From assembly GCA_041940305.1 (NCBI GenBank), contig JBGTSJ010000021.1:1-64000 (forward strand): a DNA stretch of 64,000 nt, in the 5' to 3' direction. Every line of letters starts with the position of its first letter. The stretch's first letter is position 1. The DNA is from JBGTSJ01 sp041940305. GTDB lineage: Bacteria > Planctomycetota > Planctomycetia > Planctomycetales > Planctomycetaceae. Under the pieces are notes generated by a model. It was not told the origin of the DNA. It did no database searches and was given only the letters and a program-made list of their open reading frames with translations. Positions 53,355 through 63,674 of this stretch are shown here, piece after piece. The position numbers and the translations under genes were made by a program.

Positions 53355-55816
53355 TGATCGCCGCACTGCAACTGGATCCTCCCGTCCCGCTCGGGGGAGC
53401 GGCGGCGCTGGCGGCGGTGCTGTTCGCCGGCTGGCTGCTGCTGCGCGTCGTCGTCGGTCGGCCGGATGCGCTCGCCCGTCGCTGGGGGCTCGCGGTGCTG
53501 CGAGCCGCCACGCTGCTCGTGCTCGCCGTGATTCTCGCCGGCCCGGTCCACGTGGACGAGTCCCCCGGCGAGGTCCAGCGTCCCGACGTGTTCTATCTGC
53601 TGGACAGCTCCCAGAGCATGACGATCGGCCGCAGCAGCACGCGCTGGGACGAAGCGGTCTCCGCCGTCAACGCCGCGCACGATGGTCTCGACGGCGTCGG
53701 GGCCTGGTCGAGCGTGTCGCTGTTCCGGTTCGGGCACCGGCTCGCCGCAGTCAGCGGCAAGTCCACCGCGGCGGACCGACCGCAGGATGCCGGCGCCGAT
53801 GAATCCGGATTATCCAGCATGCCCGCCGATACCGACACGCGGCTGGCGGAAGCGCTTCGCCAGTTGACCAGCCGGTTCGGTCGGACTCCGCCGTCGGGAG
53901 TCGTCCTGTTCTCGGACGGCCGCGTGCGGGACATTCCGGCCGTCGAGGAACTGGCGCGGCACTTCGGTAGCAAGAAGGTGCCGATTCACGTCTACCCGGT
54001 GGGAGATCTGGCCAGCGGCGGAGACGTGGCGCTGCTGTCGGCCGTCGTACCCCAGCAGGTGCGAAAGTACTCCAGCGTCGACGTCCAGATTTTCCTGCGC
54101 AGCTTCGGTTTTGAGGGAGAGCGGACGCAGGTGGCGCTGCTGGCCGCAAACCCCGCGGGCGGACCCCCTGTCGAACTCGCGAGCGAATCGATCACACTCC
54201 GCGGAGGCGTGCAGCCGGTCCTGCTCTCGTATCGTTCCGACACGCGGCCCCAGTCGCTCACGATCAGCATCCCGCCTCAGTCGGACGAGATCTCGACTCG
54301 CAACAACGAACTGTCGTCCGAAGTGGACATCGACCGCACTAAGATCCGCGTGTTGTACGTCGAGGGGAGCGACGAGCCGGTGCGGGCCACTCTCCGCGGC
54401 AACGAGTACGAGTGGGAGGGGCCGCATGTCCCCATCCAGGACGCCCTTACCGAGGACGAAGACGTCGAATGCGTGACGCTGATGCAGCTCCGCGCTTCCG
54501 GCCAGCTGACTCGCCTGCAGCAGAACCTCAATTCAGCGACGGTTCGCGGCTTCCCCGAGACACAGGCCGAACTGGCCGCCTTCGACGCGATCATACTCAG
54601 CAACGTTTCCAGCGACGCGCTCACCGACGAACAGATTGGCTGGCTCGTCAACTGGGTGGACGGCCGTGGCGGGGGACTCGCGATGTTCGGCGGCCCGAAC
54701 AGCTTCCGCGAAGGACGCTGGGACGAGACGGCACTGGTCGACCTGCTGCCGGTCCAGTTCGACGCGGCGAACTGGCAGCCAGGCCAGAACGTCACGCTCG
54801 CGCCCGATCGCACAGTCACTGCACACGCCCTCTGGAACATCGTCACTAACAAGTCCCAGAACGGCGAGATCGTCCGCAGCGCGCCGGGCTTCACGGGCCT
54901 GCATCGCGGTCTGATTCCCAAGCCCCTCTGCGACGTCCTCGCCGCCGCTCCGGTTGGCGAGGGTGAGCCTGCGCCGGTGATCGTCACCGGGCGTTATGGC
55001 CGCGGACGCACCCTCGCGATGGCGGTGGCAGCCACGTCTCCGTGGGCGAACGACTTTCTCAACGACTGGGGGGCCGCCGGCAACCGCTACCCCGCGAAGT
55101 TCTGGCGGAACCTCGTCTACTGGCTCACCGAGAGTTCGGCCATCGGCCGGCGGCGGCTGGTCGCCACAGCCGACAAGCAGTTCTACAAACCGGGCGAGAC
55201 GATCGGCCTGTCGGCAGTGGCGTTTGACGAAACCGCCCGCCGCACGACTTCCTACGACATCTGGGCCATGGTCGAGCCGCGGACGCTCGACTTCGATCTG
55301 GAGTCCATCTACTCGTCGCTCCGCTGGCCCTCGGACCTGACGCGCGAGAGTGGCGAAGAAGGCCCGTTCATTGCATGGGGCGAGGAATTCCAGCTCCCCC
55401 GGAACTCGGAGACGGGCGAATACGGTCTGCCGCTCGAACTCGCCGAACAGTTGCGCTCGGGCTCCGGGGACCAGGGAGTCCGTATCGAACTGACGGCGTA
55501 CGAGAACACCGGCGGCTCCTATCGCGGCACGCAGGTCGACAGCACCACGCTCGATATCCAGGTCATCGACGACCCGTTCGAACAGCAGAATCCGTTTCCC
55601 AACCACGACCTCCTGTCGCGCGTCGCGAGTCTGTCCGGGGGCCGCGTGCTGTCGAGCCCGGCGGAACTCGTGCAGATGGTCGATGAGTTGCCGATTGACC
55701 GCGGCGACCCCATCGTCCGCCGCACACCTCTCTGGGACGAGTGGTGGCTGATCACACTGATCATTGGCCTGCTGACGGCCGAGTGGATCTGGCGCCGTGC
55801 CGTCGGACTGGCCTGA
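53351..55816 (+). CDS. Large VWA membrane protein
   Basis: The 821-residue product has two N-terminal membrane segments (AALAAVLFAGWLLLRVVVG and LAVLRAATLLVLAVILAG) and a VWA domain with MIDAS-type DSSQS in VFYLLDSSQSMTIG. A beta-rich part is followed by a glutamine-amidotransferase-like stretch (AFDAIILSNVSSDALTDEQI, GGGLAMFGGPNSF), and a last membrane segment lies near the C-terminus (LITLIIGLLTAEWIWRRA). The VWA part faces the periplasm. It overlaps the 1176-aa gene by 4 nt and ends the 12-gene run. Confidence 0.9.
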   Translation: MMIAALQLDPPVPLGGAAALAAVLFAGWLLLRVVVGRPDALARRWGLAVLRAATLLVLAVILAGPVHVDESPGEVQRPDVFYLLDSSQSMTIGRSSTRWDEAVSAVNAAHDGLDGVGAWSSVSLFRFGHRLAAVSGKSTAADRPQDAGADESGLSSMPADTDTRLAEALRQLTSRFGRTPPSGVVLFSDGRVRDIPAVEELARHFGSKKVPIHVYPVGDLASGGDVALLSAVVPQQVRKYSSVDVQIFLRSFGFEGERTQVALLAANPAGGPPVELASESITLRGGVQPVLLSYRSDTRPQSLTISIPPQSDEISTRNNELSSEVDIDRTKIRVLYVEGSDEPVRATLRGNEYEWEGPHVPIQDALTEDEDVECVTLMQLRASGQLTRLQQNLNSATVRGFPETQAELAAFDAIILSNVSSDALTDEQIGWLVNWVDGRGGGLAMFGGPNSFREGRWDETALVDLLPVQFDAANWQPGQNVTLAPDRTVTAHALWNIVTNKSQNGEIVRSAPGFTGLHRGLIPKPLCDVLAAAPVGEGEPAPVIVTGRYGRGRTLAMAVAATSPWANDFLNDWGAAGNRYPAKFWRNLVYWLTESSAIGRRRLVATADKQFYKPGETIGLSAVAFDETARRTTSYDIWAMVEPRTLDFDLESIYSSLRWPSDLTRESGEEGPFIAWGEEFQLPRNSETGEYGLPLELAEQLRSGSGDQGVRIELTAYENTGGSYRGTQVDSTTLDIQVIDDPFEQQNPFPNHDLLSRVASLSGGRVLSSPAELVQMVDELPIDRGDPIVRRTPLWDEWWLITLIIGLLTAEWIWRRAVGLA

Positions 55817-55887
55817 AAACACAAATGGAGCCGAAGTCGCCAGACTCCGGGACATCGCTCGTCAAACCAGCCCCTGATTCGGGCGAT

Positions 55888-57000
55888 CTACAGCGCCGCA
55901 ATCACACGATACGCCACGGCGCCCAGCAGCGCGCCCAGCGGCAGCGTGGTGACCCAGGCGGCGAGGATCTTGCCGATCATCGCCCAGTGTGCTCCCCGCG
56001 TCGCCAGGCCGATCCCGAACAGCGACCCGCAACTGACGTGGGTTGTCGAGACCGGCATGCCGAGCCGGCTGGCGCCGATCACGATCAGGCTCGTAAACAG
56101 GTTCGCCGTGAACCCCTGCCCGTGATTGAGCGGCGTAATCTTGCGGCTCATCGTCTCCGCGACGCGGCGGGCGCTGATCAGTCCTCCGGCCGCCATTATC
56201 ACGCCGACCAGCGCCGTGCTGCCAAATCCGCCCAGGGCCGGCGCCAGCAGCAGCAGGGCCGCGATTTTGGGCGTGTCGTTCAGCCCTCGGGCGAAGCTCA
56301 CCGCTCCCGCCGAGAGATAATGCATGCGATCCAGGAGTGCCGCGGCTTCGAGCCCCAGCATCCGCCCGGCGTAACGGCTGCGGCACTCGGCGGTCGTCCC
56401 GTATTGCGCCGAGATCTGCTCCAGACGGACCGCCACCGCCGCGGCGTCTCCCATTGGTGATGCCTCGACGATTTCGGTCCCCACGCAGATGCAGGATTGC
56501 TCCGAGATTCCGAGCCGCCGCCGCGCCGCATGCAGCACGGGATAGCTCGCACCGGCCGCCAGCAGTGCCAGCAGCGGGCTCACCAGCAGCGGCAGGAAGA
56601 ACGTGCTGCCGAGCTTGCCGGTGTCGATCGCAGACCCCGCCGCCCAACCCGCCCCCACCAGCGCGCCGACCAGGCCGTGCGTGGTTGAAATCGGCATGCC
56701 GATCCGCGTCGCCAGCAGCACGGTGAGTCCTGCCCCGAGGGCGACTGCGGCCCCGTAGTCGGCCCGCGCGACGAGCGTGTCGTCCACCAACCCTTTGCCA
56801 CTGAAGTTGCTGAGCAGCGTTCCTGCCAGGAACACCGCGGTGAGCGAGCCGAGCAGCGTCGCCCCCGTGCCCCAAAGCAGGGCGCGACGGTAGTCCGTCG
56901 TGCCGCTGCCGAACAACGTGGCAACCCCCTTAAAGTTGTCGTTCGCACCGTTGGCGTACGCGAGGCAGACGACCGCAATCAGAATGACTGCCAGGGCCAT
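55888..57000 (-). CDS. PiT-family inorganic phosphate permease
   Basis: PiT proteins take up phosphate with metal ions, driven by cation gradients. The 370-residue product is mostly membrane segments and shows the inverted repeat of the family: YANGANDNFKGVATLFGSG near the start and RGLNDTPKIAALLLLAP in the second half, with ISTTHGLVGALVGAG and VSTTHVSCGSLFGIG. The central cytosolic loop (about 155-215) is short. No PhoU-like partner gene lies next to it. It converges on the VWA operon with a 71-nt gap. Confidence 0.93.
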   Translation of the reverse strand: MALAVILIAVVCLAYANGANDNFKGVATLFGSGTTDYRRALLWGTGATLLGSLTAVFLAGTLLSNFSGKGLVDDTLVARADYGAAVALGAGLTVLLATRIGMPISTTHGLVGALVGAGWAAGSAIDTGKLGSTFFLPLLVSPLLALLAAGASYPVLHAARRRLGISEQSCICVGTEIVEASPMGDAAAVAVRLEQISAQYGTTAECRSRYAGRMLGLEAAALLDRMHYLSAGAVSFARGLNDTPKIAALLLLAPALGGFGSTALVGVIMAAGGLISARRVAETMSRKITPLNHGQGFTANLFTSLIVIGASRLGMPVSTTHVSCGSLFGIGLATRGAHWAMIGKILAAWVTTLPLGALLGAVAYRVIAAL

Positions 57001-57047
57001 CGATCGACCTCATGCTAAGAACTCATGAAGGTCTCGATCTTACATTC

Positions 57048-57398
57048 TTACTTCAATCCGATCCACCCGCGGATCATTTTCCAGACGCCGTCGTCCTCCT
57101 GGAAGGCGCGCTTGCGCGGGGACTTGCTGAGTTCGTTCATAATGCCGACGGCCTGCGTCTCGACGTCATGATTGTTCGTGCCGCAGGCGGCGCAGAACCG
57201 GATCCCGGGCTTGAGCACCTTGCCGCAGCAGCTGCAGACGGTCGCACCCTTCGGAAGAGGCTGCTTCTTCTTCGCCTGCTGTCCGGAGCCGCTTTTGGTC
57301 TTCGCCGGACGGCCGCAGACCGGACACTTCGGCGCATCCTCAACGCCGCCGCCGGAGGCATCGAACTGATAATTGCACGATGAGCAGAACGCCTGCAT
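57048..57398 (-). CDS. Double zinc-ribbon protein
   Basis: The 116-residue product has four CxxC motifs: CSSC and CPVC form the first ribbon (residues about 4-33), CSCC and CAAC the second (about 58-77), separated by a Lys-rich linker (KTKSGSGQQAKKKQP). The C-terminus is helical (GVWKMIRGWIGLK) and may be amphipathic. AAAGGAG lies 8 nt before the ATG at 57398, which decides the start against an open frame to 57470. Function is unknown. It lies upstream of the PiT gene on the same strand (47-nt gap). Confidence 0.85.
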   Translation of the reverse strand: MQAFCSSCNYQFDASGGGVEDAPKCPVCGRPAKTKSGSGQQAKKKQPLPKGATVCSCCGKVLKPGIRFCAACGTNNHDVETQAVGIMNELSKSPRKRAFQEDDGVWKMIRGWIGLK

Positions 57399-57498
57399 CG
57401 GACGCGCTCCTTTCTGGTCAGGTGAAACCCTCCCGGTGAACCGCATCGTCGTTCGGTCAGTCCATTGCAAGCCGCCTGCAACGGCGACTCCGCTGCCC

Positions 57499-58641
<1,143 letters not shown>

Positions 58642-58865
58642 GAGCTGACTCTCAATTCAGTGGCGTATCGCCGAGTATGGATCACGGAACGACGTGACGT
58701 CTGAGGCCGCATCGGCCGAGTCACTTCGATAGGGGTCGTAAGCAGGATTTACAAGATACTCCCGCATTCCCGGTTCCGCCACCGCGCGGCCCCCGAACGA
58801 CGCTTGCCCGTCGGTGATTGCGAAAGCCGGGGTGCAACAAGGGACCAGGCGGCCGCTTGGAGCGC

Positions 58866-59078
58866 TCAATAGTGCGGCGGACGCTCCTGCCCGGGATCGC
58901 GAATCTCAGGCTCGGCGTCGAGGGCTGCCTGCATGCGGCCGAGTTGCTGCTTGAGCGTTTCGAGTTCCGCTTGTTGTTCGATGATGGCTCTGCTCAACTG
59001 TTCAAAGTCGTGTTGCATGTGCATCAGCAGCGATTCGATCTGCACGAGTCGCTCGTCGACGCTGGAACCAGGCTGCAT
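58866..59078 (-). CDS. slyX: SlyX-like small coiled-coil protein
   Basis: The 70-residue product is one coiled coil (SVDERLVQIESLLMHMQHDF, IIEQQAELETLKQQLGRMQ) that ends in RPPHY, the C-terminal signature of SlyX. The family length is 70-80. The molecular role of SlyX is not established. AAAGGAG lies 5 nt before the ATG at 59078. It is divergent from the esterase gene with only 31 nt between the start codons, so any promoters must extend into the neighbouring genes. Confidence 0.8.
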   Translation of the reverse strand: MQPGSSVDERLVQIESLLMHMQHDFEQLSRAIIEQQAELETLKQQLGRMQAALDAEPEIRDPGQERPPHY

Positions 59079-59109
59079 GGTGACTCCTTTTCAATCACGG
59101 GGGAATTGT

Positions 59110-60654
59110 ATGGCTCCTTCGATGCATCGCCTATTCGCCGCGCGTCGGTCGACGGCCGGAGTCTGCCTGTTGACGGCGATCTGTCTGCAGACGGCATGCT
59201 CCGGATTGACAGGCAGCGCCGGGGCCGGCGAATTCTCATTCCGGCTGACGCTTGATGAGTCCGTGCGTGATCGGCCCTTTTCGGGGCGCGTCTATGTCTT
59301 TCTCAGCAAGGGGTCAGCGGAGCCGCGGCAGGGACCCGCGTGGTTCAACACGGAGCCGTTTCTCTCGCTGGACGTCGAGAACTGGGCCCCCGGAGAGGAC
59401 CGCGAACTGTCCAGCGACAATCCGCGCGTGCTGACCTATCCGCGCGACTTTGGGCCTGTCTCGTTGTCCGGCTACAGGGCGCAGGCGGTGGCTCGGTTCA
59501 ATCCATGGGAGCGCGTCGTCGGCACGGGTGAGGGGAACGGTTACAGCAGCATTGTGACATTGAACGGAGCGAGCGCCTCGGCCGATCTCCGAATCAACCA
59601 GGTCGCTCCAGAGCAGCCCTTTGACGAGACGAAGTGGACCAAGCTCTTCACCGTCCGCTCGGAACGATTGAGCCGCTTCTATGGCCGGGACACGTTCCTG
59701 CGGGCGAGCGTGCTGCTGCCGGCCAGCTACTACGATGAGCCGGACCGCCGTTATCCGTCGGTGTTCATCATTCCGGGGTTCGGCGGCACTCATCGCGACG
59801 GGTTGCGAGACCGGCCGGTGGAGGAGCACAACCGCGAGGGAGTCGAGTTCCTGCGGGTCTTTCTCGATGCGACCTGTCCCCTCGGGCATCACGTCTTTGC
59901 CGACTCCGCCAACAACGGTCCCGTGGGGCATGCACTCGTCGAGGAACTCATTCCGGCATTCGAGCAGGAGTACCGCAGTGTCGCCGAGCCGCGGGCGCGA
60001 TTTCTCACGGGTCACTCGTCGGGAGGCTGGAGTTCGCTGTGGCTGCAGATTACATATCCCGACTACTTTGGCGGAACCTGGAGCACGTCGCCCGACTCCG
60101 TCGACTTTCGGGACTTCCAGCGGGTGAACGTCTATCGTGCTGGTGAGAATCTGTATGTGGACCCGGACGGCCAGCGTCGGCCGATCGCCCGTGCGCAGGG
60201 TCGCGTTGTGGTGTGGCTGGATGATTTCGCCTGGATGGAGCATGTACTCGGACATGGCGGTCAGCTGCATAGCTTCGAGGCCGTCTTCAGTCCGCAAGGC
60301 GAGGACGGTCGCCCGCGATTGATTTGGGATCGTGAAACGGGCGAGATCGATCCGGAAGTCGCCCGCACGTGGGAGCAGTACGACATTCGCCTCATCCTTG
60401 AGCGGAACTGGTCGGAGGTCGGGCCTCGGCTGGCCGGAAAACTGCATATCCACATGGGAGACCAGGACACGTTTTACCTGGAGGGTGCGACGGTACTGCT
60501 GAAGGCGACGCTCGAACAGCTCGGCAGCGACGCCGTCGTCGAAATCCACCGCGGTCGCGACCACGGGACCATCCTCACGGAACAGCTGCGGGAGCGAATG
60601 CGACGCGAGATGACCGACGCATTCCTCGCTTCTTGCTCCAGGGAGCAAGAGTGA
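59110..60654 (+). CDS. Exported putative esterase (alpha/beta hydrolase)
   Basis: The 514-residue product has a signal sequence with a Cys near its end (VCLLTAICLQTACSG), possibly a lipoprotein. An N-terminal beta part (about 45-180) is followed by an esterase-type domain with SVFIIPGFGGTHRDG, the nucleophile motif TGHSSGGWSSLW and a late His in GRDHGTILTEQ. These fit the esterase D-like putative esterase family. GGGGGA lies about 6 nt before the ATG at 59110. The coding end holds a perfect hairpin (60632-60649). Confidence 0.85.
   Translation: MAPSMHRLFAARRSTAGVCLLTAICLQTACSGLTGSAGAGEFSFRLTLDESVRDRPFSGRVYVFLSKGSAEPRQGPAWFNTEPFLSLDVENWAPGEDRELSSDNPRVLTYPRDFGPVSLSGYRAQAVARFNPWERVVGTGEGNGYSSIVTLNGASASADLRINQVAPEQPFDETKWTKLFTVRSERLSRFYGRDTFLRASVLLPASYYDEPDRRYPSVFIIPGFGGTHRDGLRDRPVEEHNREGVEFLRVFLDATCPLGHHVFADSANNGPVGHALVEELIPAFEQEYRSVAEPRARFLTGHSSGGWSSLWLQITYPDYFGGTWSTSPDSVDFRDFQRVNVYRAGENLYVDPDGQRRPIARAQGRVVVWLDDFAWMEHVLGHGGQLHSFEAVFSPQGEDGRPRLIWDRETGEIDPEVARTWEQYDIRLILERNWSEVGPRLAGKLHIHMGDQDTFYLEGATVLLKATLEQLGSDAVVEIHRGRDHGTILTEQLRERMRREMTDAFLASCSREQE
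60632..60649. repeat. Perfect hairpin at the 3' end of the esterase gene
   Basis: CTTGCTCC (60632-60639) and GGAGCAAG (60642-60649) are perfectly complementary with a 2-nt centre. They lie just before the stop codon at 60652-60654. No T tract follows. Confidence 0.55.
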
Positions 60655-60757
60655 CGGATCGCTGCGTGAGGCCTGCTCTCCGCATGCATTTGCATTGACG
60701 GCGCTCCGCTGCTAAATCCGGGGCCGACAAGCGAGACATCGAACGAGGAACCAGCGG

Positions 60758-61999
60758 ATGGTCACGATTCGGCCTGTGACGCGCGCCCTGGCGCCGGTGG
60801 ATTCGGCGGCGGCCCAGCGCGTCAGCGCCCCTAACTACGATGAATTTCAGAGCGACCGCGAGGTCTGGGACCTGCTGCACGAGCGGCCCGATTGCGTCCT
60901 GCGGATCACGATGGCGCACTGCCATGTCCCGTCGCCCGGGGAGATCCTCCCCGATGGCGGCCCGGAGGCGCTGGCGCATGCTGTCGAGGAGATGCGCATT
61001 CTCATTGACAGTCCGCTGGCTCACGAGGTCCGCAACGCCCTGTGGGTGTACGAGATCGTGTCGCCGAAACGACCCCAGCTGCGCCAGATGGGACTGGGAG
61101 GATTCGGACAGACATCCGAGATTCGCACCGACGCCACGCCAAACGGGTCGATCATCCGCAACGAAGGGATCCGCCAGGAGAAGGCGGACGGGCGCGCAAA
61201 GTTGATCACGGCCACGAATGCATACATCGGCACGGTGAATCTGGCAGTCGATGATGCGCAGGGAGAACTGGTTCGCGCACTGGAAGAGGCCGCCGATGCA
61301 CGTTCGGCCGACTTCATCGCAGTGGATGAAGCCGGCAATCGCCACAGCGTGTGGCTCGTAACCGACGGCAACGCGATCGCGCGGTTCACTCGGCTGCTTG
61401 AAGTCGAACCGGCTGCTTACGTCGCCGACGGAAACCACCGCAGCGCCGCGGCGGCAATGCTGGGGAAGGAACACTTCCTGGCGGTGTTTTTTCCCACCAG
61501 CCGGCTGCACCTGGAGCCCTATAACCGGTTGCTGCCCGCGAACGGCCGCTTGATCGATGACGTTCTCTCGCAGGCGACGGAACACTTCGAGGTCGAAAAG
61601 CTCGGCGCGGCGGATCGTTTCCGGCCTGACGCGATCCACGAACTTGGACTGTACGCGGGCGGCGTGTGGTACCGGCTCCGCGCCAGATCATCGGCCTTTG
61701 ATGCGTCCGACGCGGCTCAGTCGATCGATGCCGACATCGTGCAGCGGCACATCATCGATGGGATCCTCGGCTTCACCGACGCCCGCGACAAGCGGATCAA
61801 CTACGTCGGGGGCAACAAAGATTCCACGTACCTGAAATCTCGCGTGGATGCCGGCGAATACGACCTCGCCCTGTCGCTGGCGCCGGTGACGATGGACCAG
61901 TTTGTCGCCGTCTGCCATCAGGGGAAGTTCATGCCCCCCAAGTCCACCTGGTTCGACCCGAAGATCCGCAGCGGCCTGGTGATGGCCCTGCTCGATTGA
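60758..61999 (+). CDS. DUF1015 family protein
   Basis: The 413-residue product fits DUF1015: PVTRALAPVDSAAAQRVSAPNYDEF at the start (quoted in part), GIRQEKADGRAKLITATNAY, AAYVADGNHRSAAAAMLG, LHLEPYNRLL, and YVGGNKDSTYLKSRVDAGEY-DLALSL. Family members related to SbnI/SerK are free-serine kinases; whether this one is a kinase is open. The common ADGHHR motif reads ADGNHR here. It is followed by a rhodanese gene, 8 nt after its stop or overlapping it if TTG at 61996 is used. Confidence 0.9.
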   Translation: MVTIRPVTRALAPVDSAAAQRVSAPNYDEFQSDREVWDLLHERPDCVLRITMAHCHVPSPGEILPDGGPEALAHAVEEMRILIDSPLAHEVRNALWVYEIVSPKRPQLRQMGLGGFGQTSEIRTDATPNGSIIRNEGIRQEKADGRAKLITATNAYIGTVNLAVDDAQGELVRALEEAADARSADFIAVDEAGNRHSVWLVTDGNAIARFTRLLEVEPAAYVADGNHRSAAAAMLGKEHFLAVFFPTSRLHLEPYNRLLPANGRLIDDVLSQATEHFEVEKLGAADRFRPDAIHELGLYAGGVWYRLRARSSAFDASDAAQSIDADIVQRHIIDGILGFTDARDKRINYVGGNKDSTYLKSRVDAGEYDLALSLAPVTMDQFVAVCHQGKFMPPKSTWFDPKIRSGLVMALLD

Positions 62000-62007
62000 A
62001 TCCAGTC

Positions 62008-62355
62008 ATGCCTGAATCCTCCCCCTCATTGCCGATCGAGATATCCTGCGCCGACGTCAAAGCGCTGCAGGATGCCGGCGCGCCGTTCCTCCTCTACGAC
62101 TGCCGCGAGGCGGAAGAACACGCGCACTCCCGCATCGCGGAGAGCCTGTTGATTCCTATGAGCGAACTCCGGGAGCGCGTGGCGGAACTGACCCCGCATC
62201 GTGGGTCGCGCGTGGTGGTCCACTGTCATCACGGCGGGCGCAGCCTGCGCGTCGCCGCCTTCCTCCGCCAGCAGGGCTTCGACCAGGCCCAGAGCATGGC
62301 CGGAGGGATCGAAGAGTGGTCGCTGACCATCGATCCTTCCGTGCCGCGGTACTGA
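62008..62355 (+). CDS. Single-domain rhodanese
   Basis: Rhodaneses transfer sulfur through a catalytic Cys. The 115-residue product has ISCADVKALQDAGAPFLLYD, CREAEEHAHSRIAESLLIPM and the active loop VVHCHHGGRSLRVA with Cys at residue 73, then FDQAQSMAGGIEEWSLTIDP. The start ATG at 62008 is preferred; TTG at 61996 would overlap the DUF1015 stop. No signal peptide. It is likely co-transcribed with the DUF1015 gene. Confidence 0.93.
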   Translation: MPESSPSLPIEISCADVKALQDAGAPFLLYDCREAEEHAHSRIAESLLIPMSELRERVAELTPHRGSRVVVHCHHGGRSLRVAAFLRQQGFDQAQSMAGGIEEWSLTIDPSVPRY

Positions 62356-62380
62356 AATCGATACGATCCGGACGGCCAAT

Positions 62381-63592
62381 ATGCTCCGACCGATTCAACT
62401 CGCCCCAGTCTTGGCCGCGATTGCTGCCGTCCTCGCAGCGGCGGAAACTTCGCTCTCAGCGGAAATGCGGCTGCCGTTGGAAGTCCGTGAAACGGCCGGT
62501 ATCCGTCGTCGCAATGACGTGGTTACGGCCCGGCTTCCCGCTGGCGCGGAGGTCGGGCGCAAGTCTCGGTTTCGACTGCTCCGCGAGGATGAAGTGATAT
62601 CGGCGCAGTTTCGGCAGGTGGAGCGACCGGACGGGGCGACCGATCTGGTGGTCGATTTCGTCGACCATTTCGCGCCTTACGAGGCGCGCGAGTATGTCCT
62701 TGAGTCAGTCGATGCGGATCAAGAGGAGTCTGTTCAACCGGCCGGCGGATTGACGTTGACTGAATCGACGGAGGCGTATTCTGTCAGCAGTGGTGGAGTG
62801 GTCCGCTGGACGATCCGCAAGGATCTCGCCGGACTTCTCGACGTTGCATGGAGAGACGTGGATTACATCGGGGACTCAGCCGGTTTGTGGTTTGCTTCTG
62901 CCGCAGGCGGGCGCCAGCTGCTGGCCGAACGCCCCCCCAGCCGCACCGTTGTCGAGCGGCAGGGACCGATCGCCTGCTCATTGCGGTTTGAATTCGACGA
63001 CTGGCCACGAGGCGCGAACAGCGCCCTGGTGCTGGAGTTCGTGCGCACCAAGAGCTGGGTCCATGCCGTTTGGTCGATTGACGGTATGCCGCAGGACGTT
63101 GATTCGTTCGGCGCCGAACTTGAACTTCGGCTGGATGGTTCCGAAGCCCTCGTCGATTTCGGAGCGGGAGACTTCGTCTATGCGACTGTCACGGACGAAC
63201 AGGCGGCACAGTTGGCTGCCGGTCCGCGGCAGAAGGACCACGTCCCGTGGCAGGTTTTACACGGCCCGCGCGACCGGATGCATCCGATCGTGGTTGCGTC
63301 AAATCAGGTTCCAACATCCGAGGTGCATGGTTGGGCGCACGTTATGGACAGCCGTCGCTGTACGGCGCTTGCCATCGGCGACTTCGGGGAGGAAGGGGAG
63401 GACTCCATCACCGTGGACGGCAAAGGGACGCTCTCCTGGACGCGCCAGATCAAGACAGGTCAAACGACAGTCCGACCGACGCGCGATCTGGAGTTCTGGC
63501 TCCATTTCGTGACGATGCCCGTGCACATCGGCGCCCGGACCAGTCCTCGTTCGATGCAGGAGCCGCTCGAGGTCCGCTGGCTGTCTGAATGA
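62381..63592 (+). CDS. Exported protein of unknown function
   Basis: The 403-residue product has a signal peptide (VLAAIAAVLAAAETSLSA). The mature part is beta-rich and includes YVLESVDADQEESV, AYSVSSGGVVRWTIRKDL and HGWAHVMDSRRCTALAIGDF. The layout weakly recalls the beta domains found with exo-rhamnogalacturonan-type polysaccharide lyases, but I cannot support an enzymatic call. It lies 25 nt after the rhodanese gene. Confidence 0.7.
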   Translation: MLRPIQLAPVLAAIAAVLAAAETSLSAEMRLPLEVRETAGIRRRNDVVTARLPAGAEVGRKSRFRLLREDEVISAQFRQVERPDGATDLVVDFVDHFAPYEAREYVLESVDADQEESVQPAGGLTLTESTEAYSVSSGGVVRWTIRKDLAGLLDVAWRDVDYIGDSAGLWFASAAGGRQLLAERPPSRTVVERQGPIACSLRFEFDDWPRGANSALVLEFVRTKSWVHAVWSIDGMPQDVDSFGAELELRLDGSEALVDFGAGDFVYATVTDEQAAQLAAGPRQKDHVPWQVLHGPRDRMHPIVVASNQVPTSEVHGWAHVMDSRRCTALAIGDFGEEGEDSITVDGKGTLSWTRQIKTGQTTVRPTRDLEFWLHFVTMPVHIGARTSPRSMQEPLEVRWLSE

Positions 63593-63674
63593 GTCGACTG
63601 ACGTTGAAACACGTGAGCCGGGGCGCCCTGGACTTCCCGGGGCGCGTACATTTCCCCAACGCTTGGAGCGTGTC

